Part shown: positions 9,488-17,233 of the stretch, in pieces
Layout: every line of letters starts with the position of its first letter
Numbering within the stretch: position 1 is the stretch's first letter
Source: Nitrospira sp.
GTDB lineage: Bacteria; Nitrospirota; Nitrospiria; Nitrospirales; Nitrospiraceae
NCBI GenBank assembly: GCA_024760525.1
Contig: CP060500.1
Span: 186,001 to 250,000, forward strand
DNA length: 64,000 bases
Direction of reading: 5' to 3'
The notes under the pieces: model-generated
Seen by the model: the letters and a program-made list of their open reading frames with translations, nothing else
Database searches by the model: none
Told to the model about the DNA's origin: nothing
Translations under genes and position numbers: made by a program

Positions 9488-9874
9488 ATGGCCAGAATCC
9501 TCATTGTTGACGACATGGAATCCATCCGGAAAATCCTCAGCACTGCCCTCGCGTCCGAAGGTCACGACATCACCACGGCCGCCAATGGCGCCGACGCCCT
9601 GGTGAAGATCCTTGATGCCCCGTACGATATTGTGCTCACTGACATGGAGATGCCCGTCATCGATGGTCCACAACTGATCGCCGAACTCCAGCAGATCCGG
9701 CCGGCCACTGCCATCGTCGGCATGACCGGCGGACTCGCTCCGGATGTACTCGAGCTGGAACAACGCCGTCTGGGTATTGCCGCGTTACTCGCCAAGCCCC
9801 CAGATCTCGGCCACCTCCGCGCCACAATCCAAAATGTTGCCCCCAACCCCGCTCTGTCACGCTCGGCGGCGTAA
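9488..9874 (+). CDS. Stand-alone CheY-like response-regulator receiver domain
   Basis: A 128-residue single-domain receiver. Acid pocket D8-D9, phospho-acceptor D52 in IVLTDMEMP, T80 in GMTGG and K103 in LAKPP are all in place, so it should be phosphorylatable. There is no output domain, and no histidine kinase gene lies in the window, so it must act by protein-protein contact and receive phosphate from a host kinase. AAGGAG precedes the start. Single receivers are uncommon on conjugative elements. Confidence 0.9.
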   Translation: MARILIVDDMESIRKILSTALASEGHDITTAANGADALVKILDAPYDIVLTDMEMPVIDGPQLIAELQQIRPATAIVGMTGGLAPDVLELEQRRLGIAALLAKPPDLGHLRATIQNVAPNPALSRSAA

Positions 9875-9921
9875 CAGGACCTCACGGGCATCAACCAGCT
9901 CATAGACTGGAGACTTCCCCC

Positions 9922-10122
9922 ATGAGCGAACGAGGATTTAGCCTAATCATCCGTCCCAACCCCTTAGCTGCTTTCCAAAAGAATGGCCAATTCCTCGTGT
10001 CACAAGGCCACGGATGGGCTCGGCAAGACCTCCGCGGCACGATGGATCTTGGACCACGTGCCGCTCGGGAATGGTTGCAGGAGAACATCCTCGAATTTCA
10101 GCCCACCAAGAAGCACGCCTGA
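9922..10122 (+). CDS. Small hypothetical protein, 66 aa
   Basis: A short soluble basic protein preceded by GGAG. No signal peptide or membrane segment, and no family recognised. The pattern SLIIRPNP then FLVSQGHGWARQDL suggests a small beta-rich fold. Confidence 0.55.
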   Translation: MSERGFSLIIRPNPLAAFQKNGQFLVSQGHGWARQDLRGTMDLGPRAAREWLQENILEFQPTKKHA

Positions 10123-10166
10123 TCCGCATCCCATTCCTTGCATTCAACGACGGCAGGAGCTGAATC

Positions 10167-10349
10167 GTGAACAAGAAGCAATGGGAGCACCTTGCCACCA
10201 TACTCTCCGATGTGGCCAATCTGGCCTTGGTAGGACTAGCCCTCAATCAAGTCCTCTCCAACGCCCCATTTCACCCGTGGATCTTCGCCGAAGGCCTCCT
10301 CGGTTGTTGCGCACTCCATGCAGGCGCGTTATACTCGTTGAAAAGGTGA
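10167..10349 (+). CDS. Small membrane protein, 60 aa (GTG start)
   Basis: GTG start at 10167 with GCAGGAG upstream. Two hydrophobic stretches (about residues 15-30 and 40-56) suggest two membrane passes. Directly followed by another tiny membrane-protein gene, with 4 nt between. Function unknown. Confidence 0.5.
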   Translation: MNKKQWEHLATILSDVANLALVGLALNQVLSNAPFHPWIFAEGLLGCCALHAGALYSLKR

Positions 10350-10353
10350 CCCC

Positions 10354-10491
10354 ATGCCGGCACTCGCCATTTCTCAACTCGATAGCTTCATCGCACTGAA
10401 CAGTTTCTTTGCCGTCGGTGCCATTCTCTTCGTCGGCGCCTTGCTCTACGACCGGTTTACCCGCCGTCATCGTCAGACCCGACCACACTAA
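10354..10491 (+). CDS. Tiny membrane protein, 45 aa
   Basis: I found this by reading the gap after the 60-aa membrane protein: ATG 10354 to TAA 10489-10491. One hydrophobic segment (about residues 15-33) is followed by a strongly basic tail, RFTRRHRQTRPH, so it should be anchored with its tail in the cytoplasm. Shine-Dalgarno AAAAGG lies 5 nt upstream. Probably co-transcribed with its neighbour. Confidence 0.5.
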   Translation: MPALAISQLDSFIALNSFFAVGAILFVGALLYDRFTRRHRQTRPH

Positions 10492-10513
10492 TCGTTCACC
10501 CAAGGCACCATAG

Positions 10514-10528
10514 GCCTGTTTCACAGGC
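10514..10528. repeat. Intergenic hairpin
   Basis: Perfect 6-bp stem GCCTGT/ACAGGC with the triloop TTC, between the tiny membrane-protein gene and the SLOG gene. Belongs to the small-hairpin family. Confidence 0.5.
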
Positions 10529-10574
10529 AGGGTTCGTTCTCCATCGATCGTAGTAGATTGAAGGAGGACATCCT

Positions 10575-11075
10575 ATGCCCACGCTCAGATTGGCCATTAC
10601 TGGCCATCGCCCACAGAAACTCGGCGGATTCAATCCCAACAATCCCATTCTTCAACGCATCGCCGACCATTTAACCCGTACGCTCACAGCCCTCAAATCC
10701 CGCGGATTAGACGTCCTCGGCCTGACCGGAATGGCTCTTGGTGTCGATCAAGCCTTCGCCGAGGCCTGTCTCACCACTCAGACTCCCTTTGTGGCCTATA
10801 TTCCGTTTCCCGGCCAGGCCAGCCGATGGCCGAAACAGAGCCAAACCCGCTATGAGGAACTCCTCCGCCTCGCGATGGACCGCCTGATCGTCTGTCACAC
10901 AGCCAAAACCGACGCGGAAGTTCGAGAAGCCCTGATGGCCCGGAACAGTCGGCTGGTCACTGATGCTCATGCTGCGATCGCAGTATGGGATGGTTCGGCC
11001 GGCGGGACGGCCGACGTCGCTCGCTGGATCGACCACCTTGCCCATCACCACGCCGGCCAATTGATCGCCCCCTGA
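10575..11075 (+). CDS. SLOG/YpsA-like (DUF1273) Rossmannoid protein
   Basis: A 166-residue protein starting with beta strand LRLAITGHRP, then LTGMALGVDQAFAEAC and, near the C-terminus, AIAVWDGSAGGTADVARWI. This is the SLOG (SMF/DprA-LOG) Rossmannoid pattern, nearest to the YpsA/DUF1273 group, which binds nucleotide or ADP-ribose-type ligands. AAGGAGG supports the start. It lies two genes before the DUF488/macro-domain pair, so four nearby proteins plausibly handle nucleotide or ADP-ribose ligands. Ligand and activity are inferred. Confidence 0.82.
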   Translation: MPTLRLAITGHRPQKLGGFNPNNPILQRIADHLTRTLTALKSRGLDVLGLTGMALGVDQAFAEACLTTQTPFVAYIPFPGQASRWPKQSQTRYEELLRLAMDRLIVCHTAKTDAEVREALMARNSRLVTDAHAAIAVWDGSAGGTADVARWIDHLAHHHAGQLIAP

Positions 11076-11096
11076 AACGACAAGGCCACGCCGGGT

Positions 11097-11537
11097 ATGC
11101 CGGGCCAGAATGCCGATGGTACGTCCATTAGGGGCGGGAAAGCATTTCCTATGAGAGACCGCACTCCAAACCTCACATCACATACCTTCGACGCTCTCCA
11201 GATGAATGAGGCTACGCTCATTGCCGAGATCGCCACACATCACCAACGCACCAACCAACTCCGCCAACATATCCACGCCCTATCTCAGGATCAGCTCGCT
11301 ACTCTCATCCCCCACGGACCCTATTGCTACTCCGTACTCGGTCCACTGCCCCCACCGCAGATCGGGCATCACATCCAGCCCTGTCCATTCTTAATGGGGA
11401 CACGCCCCGAAACGACCTGTTTCTTCAACCCGGATCCACTCTACGCCATCGACACGTCATACAATCCCGACGCCTGTAAAAGATGTGGAATCAACGACGT
11501 CGATGAAATGATCGACACCTCTCAGGATGAGGCCTGA
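11097..11537 (+). CDS. Hypothetical Cys-containing protein
   Basis: 146 residues from ATG 11097, or about 128 from ATG 11151; neither start has a clear Shine-Dalgarno sequence. The C-terminal half has spaced cysteines (GPYCYSVL, QPCPFL, TTCFF, DACKRCGI), ending in a CxxC that suggests metal binding. The N-terminal half is helical. No family recognised. Confidence 0.6.
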   Translation: MPGQNADGTSIRGGKAFPMRDRTPNLTSHTFDALQMNEATLIAEIATHHQRTNQLRQHIHALSQDQLATLIPHGPYCYSVLGPLPPPQIGHHIQPCPFLMGTRPETTCFFNPDPLYAIDTSYNPDACKRCGINDVDEMIDTSQDEA

Positions 11538-11554
11538 TTGGCTCCCTCTAAGCG

Positions 11555-11570
11555 ACCCTGCACGCAGGGT
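11555..11570. repeat. Intergenic hairpin followed by AGCC
   Basis: ACCCTG/CAGGGT stem with a 4-nt loop, followed by AGCC. Same design as the hairpins at 12621 and 15150. Confidence 0.5.
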
Positions 11571-11594
11571 AGCCACTTCCCTCAGCGATCAGCA

Positions 11595-11602
11595 CGTAAT
11601 AA
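11595..11602 (+). promoter_or_regulatory. CGTAATAA motif
   Basis: CGTAATAA 16 nt upstream of ATG 11618 and just before the GGAGGAGG ribosome site. A member of the CGTAATAR family. Confidence 0.35.
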
Positions 11603-11617
11603 GACGGAGGAGGGACT

Positions 11618-12004
11618 ATGACTCGACTGCGGCGTGCGCAAATCCGACCAGGAGCGATAGGGATCGATACCACGGTCAAGAGCGCGCAGGGCATCTGGCG
11701 GGCCTTTGCCCCGCGCTGGGATATGGTGCTGGGATACAAAAACGGCACGCTGAATTGGCAAGACTACTGCGCACACTACGCGCAGATTCTCGCCCGCGTG
11801 CCCATGCAGGTGTGGGATGAGTTAGCCCGGGCTGAGGAACAGACAGTGCTGTGTTATTGCAGGGCCGATTGGAACTGCCACACCCACGAATTGATCCAAT
11901 TCGCGGTGCAGCAGTTCCCAGACCGATTTATAGATGGGCGGAGCGACTCTAGTCGCCCGCAGGTGATGTCATGCGCCAACCTGTCAACCAAGGAATCCCC
12001 ATGA
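11618..12004 (+). CDS. DUF488-like protein
   Basis: A 128-residue protein. The core AEEQTVLCYCRADWNCHTHEL is a variant of the DUF488 signature, where a Cys in a beta strand is followed by a conserved C-H-(R/T) turn. LGYKNGTLNWQDYCAHY upstream also fits the family. DUF488 function is not firmly known. Strong GGAGGAGG start signal. Its TGA overlaps the ATG of the macro-domain gene (ATGA), so the two are coupled. A DUF488 gene fused in expression to a macro domain suggests ADP-ribose-related chemistry. Confidence 0.7.
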   Translation: MTRLRRAQIRPGAIGIDTTVKSAQGIWRAFAPRWDMVLGYKNGTLNWQDYCAHYAQILARVPMQVWDELARAEEQTVLCYCRADWNCHTHELIQFAVQQFPDRFIDGRSDSSRPQVMSCANLSTKESP

Positions 12005-12456
12005 CACTGGTGCACGAGATCACCGGCGACCTCTGGACGTTCCACACGCAAGGTGAATGGATCGCTATCACCACAAACGGGGTCATCAAAGCTAACGGGG
12101 AAGCCGTCATGGGTGCCGGCCTTGCCAAAGCCGCTGCCCAACGGTACCCGGATCTTCCACGCGTTCTTGGCCAAGCGCTCCGTCACTCCGGCAACCACCC
12201 ATATGCCTTTCTCTCCACACGCATCATTACCTTTCCCACCAAACGCCACTGGCAACATCCAGCCGATCTCGAACTCATCATCGCCAGCATGAAGTCGGTC
12301 GCCCACCTGATCGAGCAACACAACATGTCACGGGTGTACCTCCCACGGGTCGGTTGTGGCCTGGGGCAACTGTCCTGGCGGGATGTCCGCACGGCGATCG
12401 CTCCGTACGTCACATCACGCTGTGTCTTTGTGACCTCACTCTTGGAGACACCATGA
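12001..12456 (+). CDS. Macro-domain protein, ADP-ribose-binding type
   Basis: A 151-residue single macro domain. The signature is TTNGVIKANGEAVMGAGLAK (residues about 24-43), the phosphate-binding loop of macro domains with the catalytic Asn-Gly segment. It is followed by FLSTRIITFPTK and VYLPRVGCGLGQLSW, the second ligand loop. Such proteins bind or remove ADP-ribose, or hydrolyse its derivatives. I prefer ATG 12001 over 11971 because AAGGAA sits just upstream and the ATGA overlap couples it to the DUF488 gene. It could counter a host or phage ADP-ribosylation system. Confidence 0.88.
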   Translation: MTLVHEITGDLWTFHTQGEWIAITTNGVIKANGEAVMGAGLAKAAAQRYPDLPRVLGQALRHSGNHPYAFLSTRIITFPTKRHWQHPADLELIIASMKSVAHLIEQHNMSRVYLPRVGCGLGQLSWRDVRTAIAPYVTSRCVFVTSLLETP

Positions 12457-12569
12457 ACGTCTTCTCGCTCGGTAGTTGGCCGACCCTCCGTGATTCCCTT
12501 AACATTCCAGCCATCCCTGCTGTTTTGCTCCAGGACACATGGAAGCGCTCGCCTTTGAAGCCCCAGTAG
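12453..12569 (+). CDS. Possible 38-aa peptide overlapping the macro gene
   Basis: ATG 12453 overlaps the macro-domain stop (ATGA) and reads to TAG 12567-12569, with GGAG 6 nt upstream. The peptide is MNVFSLGSWPTLRDSLNIPA onward, with no recognisable features. The coupling makes it plausible but not proven. Confidence 0.3.
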   Translation: MNVFSLGSWPTLRDSLNIPAIPAVLLQDTWKRSPLKPQ

Positions 12570-12620
12570 GCGCACTCCTCCGGTAACCCAATCCCTTCTT
12601 CTTCGAAAAGAGCGGCATCG

Positions 12621-12635
12621 ACCCACTTCGTGGGT
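12621..12635. repeat. Intergenic hairpin followed by AG
   Basis: Perfect stem ACCCAC/GTGGGT, triloop TTC, followed by AGTG. Lies in the 110-bp gap before the RNase H gene. Confidence 0.5.
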
Positions 12636-12679
12636 AGTGAACTTTGTCTATGACATCTTCCATCACGAAGGGAGAACCT

Positions 12680-13447
12680 ATGACCGCATCCGACATTGCC
12701 ACTTCGCTGATCCCCGCCCTACGCGGACAAGGATTCAACGCCGTCCGTCACCCTGAACCCACACCAAACGGCTACGGACATAAGATCACGCTATTCGAGC
12801 AGGCTGGTCCCGCCCTCGGCACTCTCGTCATCTATGCCGGCAAGAACGGCCCTCGCTATACGACTAACGAACTTCGGAACCTCACCCCCCAGATCCAAGC
12901 TCGTCTCGCTCAAGCCTGGACGGACAGTGGATTACTTCTCACAAATGCCACGACGCCTCACCATTCCAGCTCAGTTCCTACGCCCGTATCTCCACCCAAT
13001 ACGGTCGAGCTCTGGGTCGATGGCGCCTGCCTGCAACACCCAGACGGTCTCAAATTCGGCTGGGCCTGCGTGATCCGAGAAAATGAGAATGAAGTGTATC
13101 GCCACAGCAGTAGTCAGATCCCCGCCCATGCAGCCGACCACAGAAACGTTGCTGCGGAACTACAAGCGGTCCTCCATGGACTCGAAGAATGCCGGCGCCG
13201 TGGCTATCACACCATCACCGTCTACTATGACTACACCGGAATCGAAGCATGGGCCACAGGACAATGGCGGGCCAATACACCAGCTACTCAAGCCTATGCC
13301 GCATATACCCACACCTATTCGTCAACCATCAAGTGGCACAAAGTGACGGCACATTCCGGCGTCCTCATGAATGACCTCGTAGACTCGTTAGCAACTGCTG
13401 CCGCTCGTTCTGCACCACTCGTCTGGAAAACATTTCCAACTCAATGA
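12680..13447 (+). CDS. Ribonuclease HI-like protein with N-terminal extension
   Basis: 255 residues from ATG 12680 (GAAGGGAG upstream); an in-frame ATG at 12644 lacks a site. The C-terminal RNase H fold shows the catalytic acids in order: D in ELWVDGACL, E in NVAAELQAVLHGLEEC, D in YYDYTGIEAW, D in VLMNDLVDSLA. It should cut RNA in RNA-DNA hybrids. The first 105 or so residues form a separate small domain (GYGHKITLFEQ, LVIYAGKNGPRY). Conjugative elements carry such enzymes for R-loop or primer removal. Stop overlaps a downstream ATG, but the next gene more likely starts at 13465. Confidence 0.88.
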   Translation: MTASDIATSLIPALRGQGFNAVRHPEPTPNGYGHKITLFEQAGPALGTLVIYAGKNGPRYTTNELRNLTPQIQARLAQAWTDSGLLLTNATTPHHSSSVPTPVSPPNTVELWVDGACLQHPDGLKFGWACVIRENENEVYRHSSSQIPAHAADHRNVAAELQAVLHGLEECRRRGYHTITVYYDYTGIEAWATGQWRANTPATQAYAAYTHTYSSTIKWHKVTAHSGVLMNDLVDSLATAAARSAPLVWKTFPTQ

Positions 13448-13464
13448 GCCCTCAGGAGAGAACG

Positions 13465-14085
13465 ATGGCCACCACCTCTGTCTCTCCTGTTTACGTGGCA
13501 TTGGGCTCCTCCTCACCAGAAAGAATATCCATGTCACTGTCTAGCGCTCCGCTCAATGTCGACACAGCACTCCCATTTCATGCGCCCAGTAATGAGGAAC
13601 TCTCCCGTGCAATCGCCCGAATCATTCCAGCAGAGCAATGGCGTGCCGTCATGGAAGGGCATCCGTACACCGAGCTTGAAATCAATGACGAATTTCTTGG
13701 ATTCATGACGACCTATTGGCACTTGGCGCAACTCATACCCACGCATTGGACAGTTGTCGACCTGGGCTGCGGCTACAATCCCCAGGCATGGCTGTTCCAT
13801 CTCACGGGGCATCACCGCTTTATCAGCGTCGATTCCTTTCCCAACATCGTCCGCTTTCACACCCCAACCTCCACGCACTACACCATGACGATCGGAGACT
13901 TCATCACCCAACACGGCCACACGCTCAATCTCAAAGAAACGTTTGCCATCTGTTCCTACTGCCCGATGTGGGGCGAAGGCTCTACGGCACAACTCCGCGC
14001 GTTCTTTCCAAACCTGTACGTGTACTACCCACATCAGACATCACGGCCGGTCACGCTCCCACGCCTGCATCATCAAGTCGACTGA
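13465..14085 (+). CDS. Class I SAM-dependent methyltransferase-like protein
   Basis: 206 residues from ATG 13465 (GGAGAG upstream), rather than ATG 13444 which overlaps the RNase H stop. Motif I is VVDLGCGYNPQAWLF (about residues 94-108), followed by FISVDSFP, whose Asp could bind the ribose of S-adenosylmethionine. Motif IV is replaced by AICSYCPMWGEGS, with no NPPY or DPPY, so it does not look like a DNA adenine or N4-cytosine methylase. Substrate unknown. Confidence 0.7.
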   Translation: MATTSVSPVYVALGSSSPERISMSLSSAPLNVDTALPFHAPSNEELSRAIARIIPAEQWRAVMEGHPYTELEINDEFLGFMTTYWHLAQLIPTHWTVVDLGCGYNPQAWLFHLTGHHRFISVDSFPNIVRFHTPTSTHYTMTIGDFITQHGHTLNLKETFAICSYCPMWGEGSTAQLRAFFPNLYVYYPHQTSRPVTLPRLHHQVD

Positions 14086-14124
14086 CCGCCGATTCGATTC
14101 CACTCACTGTACGGAGGAGTATCT

Positions 14125-15171
14125 ATGCGTCTGCCTCTTGTCTGGCTCCTGACCTGTTACTTCATAATCTGGGGCCTCTCTCCAAGCTCCGCTGCCACGC
14201 AGGACCCCTTAACCCTCTCAACCACACCTACAGCCTGGACGCATTGTCTCCACCAGCACGCTCAAGAACTGGATCTTCACCCGGCACTTCTCCGCGCCCT
14301 CATCTATGCAGAGAGTCGCAATCACCCGTTCGCGATCGGATGGACCGATGAGACAGGATCCCGGCACAGTCAATTTCCACCGACTGAACAAGCTGCACAT
14401 CGGCTCATGCAGACCCTGAAACAGCGTGGTCAACAGTTTGATGCAGGTCTTGGGCAAATCTCCTCGACCAATCATGGAACCATTGCTGACATACTCGGCA
14501 TTCAACCGGAGCAACTCTTCGAACCGTGCCGTAATCTCACCGCGGCCAGCCATATTCTGCATGAACAAATCCTCCGTCATGGAAAAACATGGCAAGCTCT
14601 TGCTGGCTATAACGGGTCGGTCGGAAGCACGAAGTATATTGCGATTGTCCATGGACATCTTTGTCGACAAACTCCCGACCTCTGCCGTAATTCAAGCCTT
14701 CTGTGGTCTCTGCCCTCGCCTGATACGCCCTTACTGTCTGCCACTGCCTTTGAGGCCTCGATTTACGAGAATACGTCCGATGATGCCGGCCCAGATCTGT
14801 CCTTCGCAGACCTGACGCCATCACGCATCCCACATCGAGCAGCCACGCTCTCCAACCCGGACCCGATCAATGACATCGTCCATATCGGACACACACTCCC
14901 CAGTCCGTCCACGATGATGACGCTCGGAGTCCAGATCCTCCTCCCCTTGCTGTTCCTGATCTCGCTCCTCATCGTATGCACGTATGTCATTCGCACGATA
15001 CTCTGGTCCTATCAGCTCGTTCGTGACAGTGTCCGGGCCCTCCACCGTCCATCTCCGCTTGCCCTTCGTCGAACATCGTCGGACTACGAACGAGGACGAT
15101 CCCCGCTCTCAGTCCACCGATCGCAGCATCAGGACGAATCACTCCAGAGACCCGCTGCGCGGGTAGCCTGA
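14125..15171 (+). CDS. Lytic transglycosylase (VirB1-like) with C-terminal membrane anchor
   Basis: 348 residues. A signal peptide covers about residues 1-24 and ends LSPSSAATQ. An SLT lysozyme-like domain (about 30-185) shows LLRALIYAESRN with catalytic Glu, FDAGLGQISSTNHG and WQALAGYNGSVGS. A membrane helix (about 270-292) and a basic tail follow. It should open peptidoglycan locally for transfer-apparatus assembly. GGAGGAG precedes the ATG. A second, smaller transglycosylase lies in the tra region at 41.0-41.6 kb. The last codons contain a hairpin-forming sequence (15150-15164). Confidence 0.88.
   Translation: MRLPLVWLLTCYFIIWGLSPSSAATQDPLTLSTTPTAWTHCLHQHAQELDLHPALLRALIYAESRNHPFAIGWTDETGSRHSQFPPTEQAAHRLMQTLKQRGQQFDAGLGQISSTNHGTIADILGIQPEQLFEPCRNLTAASHILHEQILRHGKTWQALAGYNGSVGSTKYIAIVHGHLCRQTPDLCRNSSLLWSLPSPDTPLLSATAFEASIYENTSDDAGPDLSFADLTPSRIPHRAATLSNPDPINDIVHIGHTLPSPSTMMTLGVQILLPLLFLISLLIVCTYVIRTILWSYQLVRDSVRALHRPSPLALRRTSSDYERGRSPLSVHRSQHQDESLQRPAARVA
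15150..15164. repeat. Hairpin ending in GGGTAGCC
   Basis: ACCCGC/GCGGGT stem with triloop TGC, then AGCCTG. It overlaps the 3' end of the transglycosylase gene. The right arm plus flank, GCGGGTAGCCTG, is partly similar to the RfaH ops element. Confidence 0.45.
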
Positions 15172-15205
15172 CAGCTTCATGATCCTGTCGTTGAAAGGAG
15201 TGTGC

Positions 15206-15526
15206 ATGAGGCGTCAACCCATTCAGTGTGACACCCCGTTGAGTCTGGCCATCGCCCTTCTCGGCAGCGCTCGTTCGTCCATGATCCACGGAACTCTTGG
15301 CGCCTATTCCGCATCCCGTCAAACGATCCACTTTACCAATCTCAACTCCGGAGACATTGCGGACATCGTGATCGCCCGAGCGGCCACGGCCGCTAGTTCA
15401 TGCACCTTGACGATTCTTTCGGTGACCACGCCACGCATGAGGCGTCGGATCACCACCATTGTGCGAGCCTTCGTGCGCGAGACACAGGCTCCACTCAATA
15501 TTGATCTCGCGTTACAGGCCGCGTAA
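15206..15526 (+). CDS. Hypothetical protein, 106 aa
   Basis: ATG 15206 is preferred over the 15179 start because AAAGGAG sits 6 nt upstream. The protein has alternating Ala/Thr/Ile stretches, no clear signal peptide and no membrane helix. No family recognised. It directly precedes the SSB-like gene. Confidence 0.6.
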   Translation: MRRQPIQCDTPLSLAIALLGSARSSMIHGTLGAYSASRQTIHFTNLNSGDIADIVIARAATAASSCTLTILSVTTPRMRRRITTIVRAFVRETQAPLNIDLALQAA

Positions 15527-15580
15527 GTCACGACCTGTGTTCATCACTGACTCATCACGAGTCACTTTAGGAGGTGTCCC

Positions 15581-15976
15581 ATGTCAGAAGAATCATCCAG
15601 CAACCCGCAGTCCAGCTCGAAACCCTGGAACGACAAGAACCAGTTTGTGTGCCGGGCCAGAATCGGGAACAAGCCCGAGATACGGAGCACACGAAAGAAG
15701 CCCGTGGTCAGCTGCACGTTGTACATCAAGAGTGAGTACGACGATGACAAGGGCAAACGCGTCACCAAGACGACTCGTGTCCCGCTCACGATGTTCGGAG
15801 ACAAGGCGATGACGTTCGCCAATGAAGTCAACAAGGGTGATTACGTCGAAGTTGAAGGCCGGCTCCAGGAGAATGCCTGGGAAAGCACCGAAGGTCAGAA
15901 ACGGACCCGCTTGGAGCTGATCGCGTCCAAGTATCAGGTGGTTCAGCGGAAGGGCGAACAACGCCAGGCCGCGTAA
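15581..15976 (+). CDS. ssb: Single-stranded DNA-binding (OB-fold) protein
   Basis: 131 residues. After a Ser/Gln-rich start, an OB fold runs NQFVCRARIGNKPEIR, then VVSCTLYIKSEYDD, RVPLTMFGDKAMTFANEVNKGDYVEVEGRLQENAWES and TRLELIASKYQVV. The GD-V-VEGRL pattern is the SSB hallmark. It lacks the acidic DDDIPF-type tail used to recruit partners and ends in a basic Lys/Arg/Gln-rich segment. Probably coats transferred single strands. AGGAGG start signal. The adjoining 450 bp are rich in inverted repeats. Confidence 0.85.
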   Translation: MSEESSSNPQSSSKPWNDKNQFVCRARIGNKPEIRSTRKKPVVSCTLYIKSEYDDDKGKRVTKTTRVPLTMFGDKAMTFANEVNKGDYVEVEGRLQENAWESTEGQKRTRLELIASKYQVVQRKGEQRQAA

Positions 15977-16433
15977 CATCTGTCGGCTACGGGGGGCCGT
16001 CACGCTCCTCGTAGCCTCCGTTCTCACACGATCGCTGTACCAGGATGATCTCCTGGCCCCCTGAGACGGCAGGTAATATCGAGAATACCGTCCACCCTCT
16101 GGTACGCAGGGACGATCGCGTACCACTCACTGAATCGATCACCCAGCTCAACACCGACGAAAGGTAGGCTTAGAAGCAGCCATCCTCTAAGGAGTCGGGC
16201 CGATTCGGCGCTGCTGGCTGGTCATTGTAATGGCCAGTGCCCCTGACCAGAACGATCTCACCATGTATGAGCAGGGAAAGAGGAGCGGGGCTGATGATGG
16301 AAGCGACTGTGTCGCTGACTGTCACCGAACGAGATCGATCACGCCGTTTAGCGTCACAGCACATCATTGGCGTTGAGCGTTTTTCAGATCTGCAACTCTA
16401 CCCATTCTCTAACCATTCCTTGAGGAGGTGTTG
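15977..16433. other. Hairpin-rich intergenic region, candidate origin-like site
   Basis: No gene in 457 bp. Perfect inverted repeats: GGCTACG/CGTAGCC (15985-16016), CCAGGA-TGATC-TCCTGG (16040-16056), GGTACGC/GCGTACC (16101-16124), CTGGTCA/TGACCAG (about 16217-16250) and AGCGAC-TGT-GTCGCT (16302-16316). A segment at 16163-16186 resembles 23S rRNA helix 43. The position next to ssb and the density of palindromes suggest a transfer or replication origin, but no nic-site signature was recognised. Confidence 0.4.
16302..16316. repeat. Hairpin AGCGAC-TGT-GTCGCT
   Basis: Perfect 6-bp stem with a 3-nt loop, matching the size of the other intergenic hairpins in this module. Confidence 0.45.
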
Positions 16434-16634
16434 ATGACGTCCTATCCTGCTCTCATCATCCCGGCGATCGGTTTGGGCGCTGTGTTGGTTGTGATCATGA
16501 CCGTCGTGCTGGTCCCTTGGCTCCAACGGTCCAGAGATCTCCGCACTCGACAGCGGCCGCTCAACCTGGATTTGTCCGCTGCCTCTCATCCCATCAGAGA
16601 AAATTACCGACGTCCGACCTCCTCTGCCCGTTAA
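16434..16634 (+). CDS. Small single-pass membrane protein, 66 aa
   Basis: ATG 16434 follows GAGGAGG at ideal spacing. One long hydrophobic segment (about residues 5-31, PALIIPAIGLGAVLVVIMTV onward) precedes a basic cytoplasmic tail. No family recognised; element-borne small membrane proteins often have surface-exclusion or assembly roles, but nothing here shows that. Confidence 0.6.
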   Translation: MTSYPALIIPAIGLGAVLVVIMTVVLVPWLQRSRDLRTRQRPLNLDLSAASHPIRENYRRPTSSAR

Positions 16635-16690
16635 CTCAGCTTCACATAACTCCCCACGTCCCGTTGCCGCACCACCTTATCCCGTGAGAG

Positions 16691-16705
16691 GCCCGCTCTG
16701 CGGGC
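16691..16705. repeat. Intergenic hairpin GCCCGC-TCT-GCGGGC
   Basis: Perfect 6-bp stem and triloop, followed by AGGATG, 50 bp before the next start codon. Part of the recurring hairpin set. Confidence 0.5.
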
Positions 16706-16754
16706 AGGATGCGTGTGGGGGCAGTCTCACACGTCACAGCCTCGGAGGTTCATC

Positions 16755-17138
16755 ATGCACCTACTATTCATCCTAGCCTTGCTGCTGATTATCAGCCAAC
16801 CCGTCTTAGCTGAACCGAGCGAGCCATCACATCTCATCCACAGCGACAAGGCGACGACTCCCGTCATTGTCCTGCAAGCAAAAGGATGGTCGATAGGATA
16901 CTCGGCTCAGGAATCCCTCTCCTGTGATCTCGCCACGACACGAGCCAAACGGCAATTGGCTAATGCCATTGCGTTTGCCAAAGCCGAACAGTTTGTGACA
17001 GCCCAGGACTTGATGCTGGCCACGCTACGACCAGCGCAACGCATTTGGGAAAATGGGCAGTGTGTGATTTATCTGGAACTCTCCGTCCCGATTCAACAGA
17101 AGCCCCTGTTTTTCCGTGTCGAGCATCATCCCAATTAA
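16755..17138 (+). CDS. Secreted/periplasmic protein, 127 aa
   Basis: ATG 16755 follows CGGAGG. Signal peptide about residues 1-19, ending VLAEP. The mature part reads GWSIGYSAQESLSCDLATTRAKRQLANAIAFAKAEQF, which recalls LPP20-type periplasmic proteins, where an Ala-rich helix follows a small beta unit. Two Cys residues could form a disulphide. Function unknown. Confidence 0.65.
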   Translation: MHLLFILALLLIISQPVLAEPSEPSHLIHSDKATTPVIVLQAKGWSIGYSAQESLSCDLATTRAKRQLANAIAFAKAEQFVTAQDLMLATLRPAQRIWENGQCVIYLELSVPIQQKPLFFRVEHHPN

Positions 17139-17233
17139 CGTTCTGGCCAGCCGCGGTTGATCTCGCGGCTTCCTCGATGAGAGTTCAGGCGGCTAGCTGT
17201 TGTCGAACAGACCTGAACAGTGATGACCGGAGG

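Noticed and set aside
13534..14034. 166-aa minus-strand frame
   Set aside because: Antisense to the methyltransferase gene; no ribosome site.
16155..16225. Possible second tRNA
   Set aside because: The anticodon stem does not pair beyond 2 bp and no T arm fits; only the similarity to 23S helix 43 remains.
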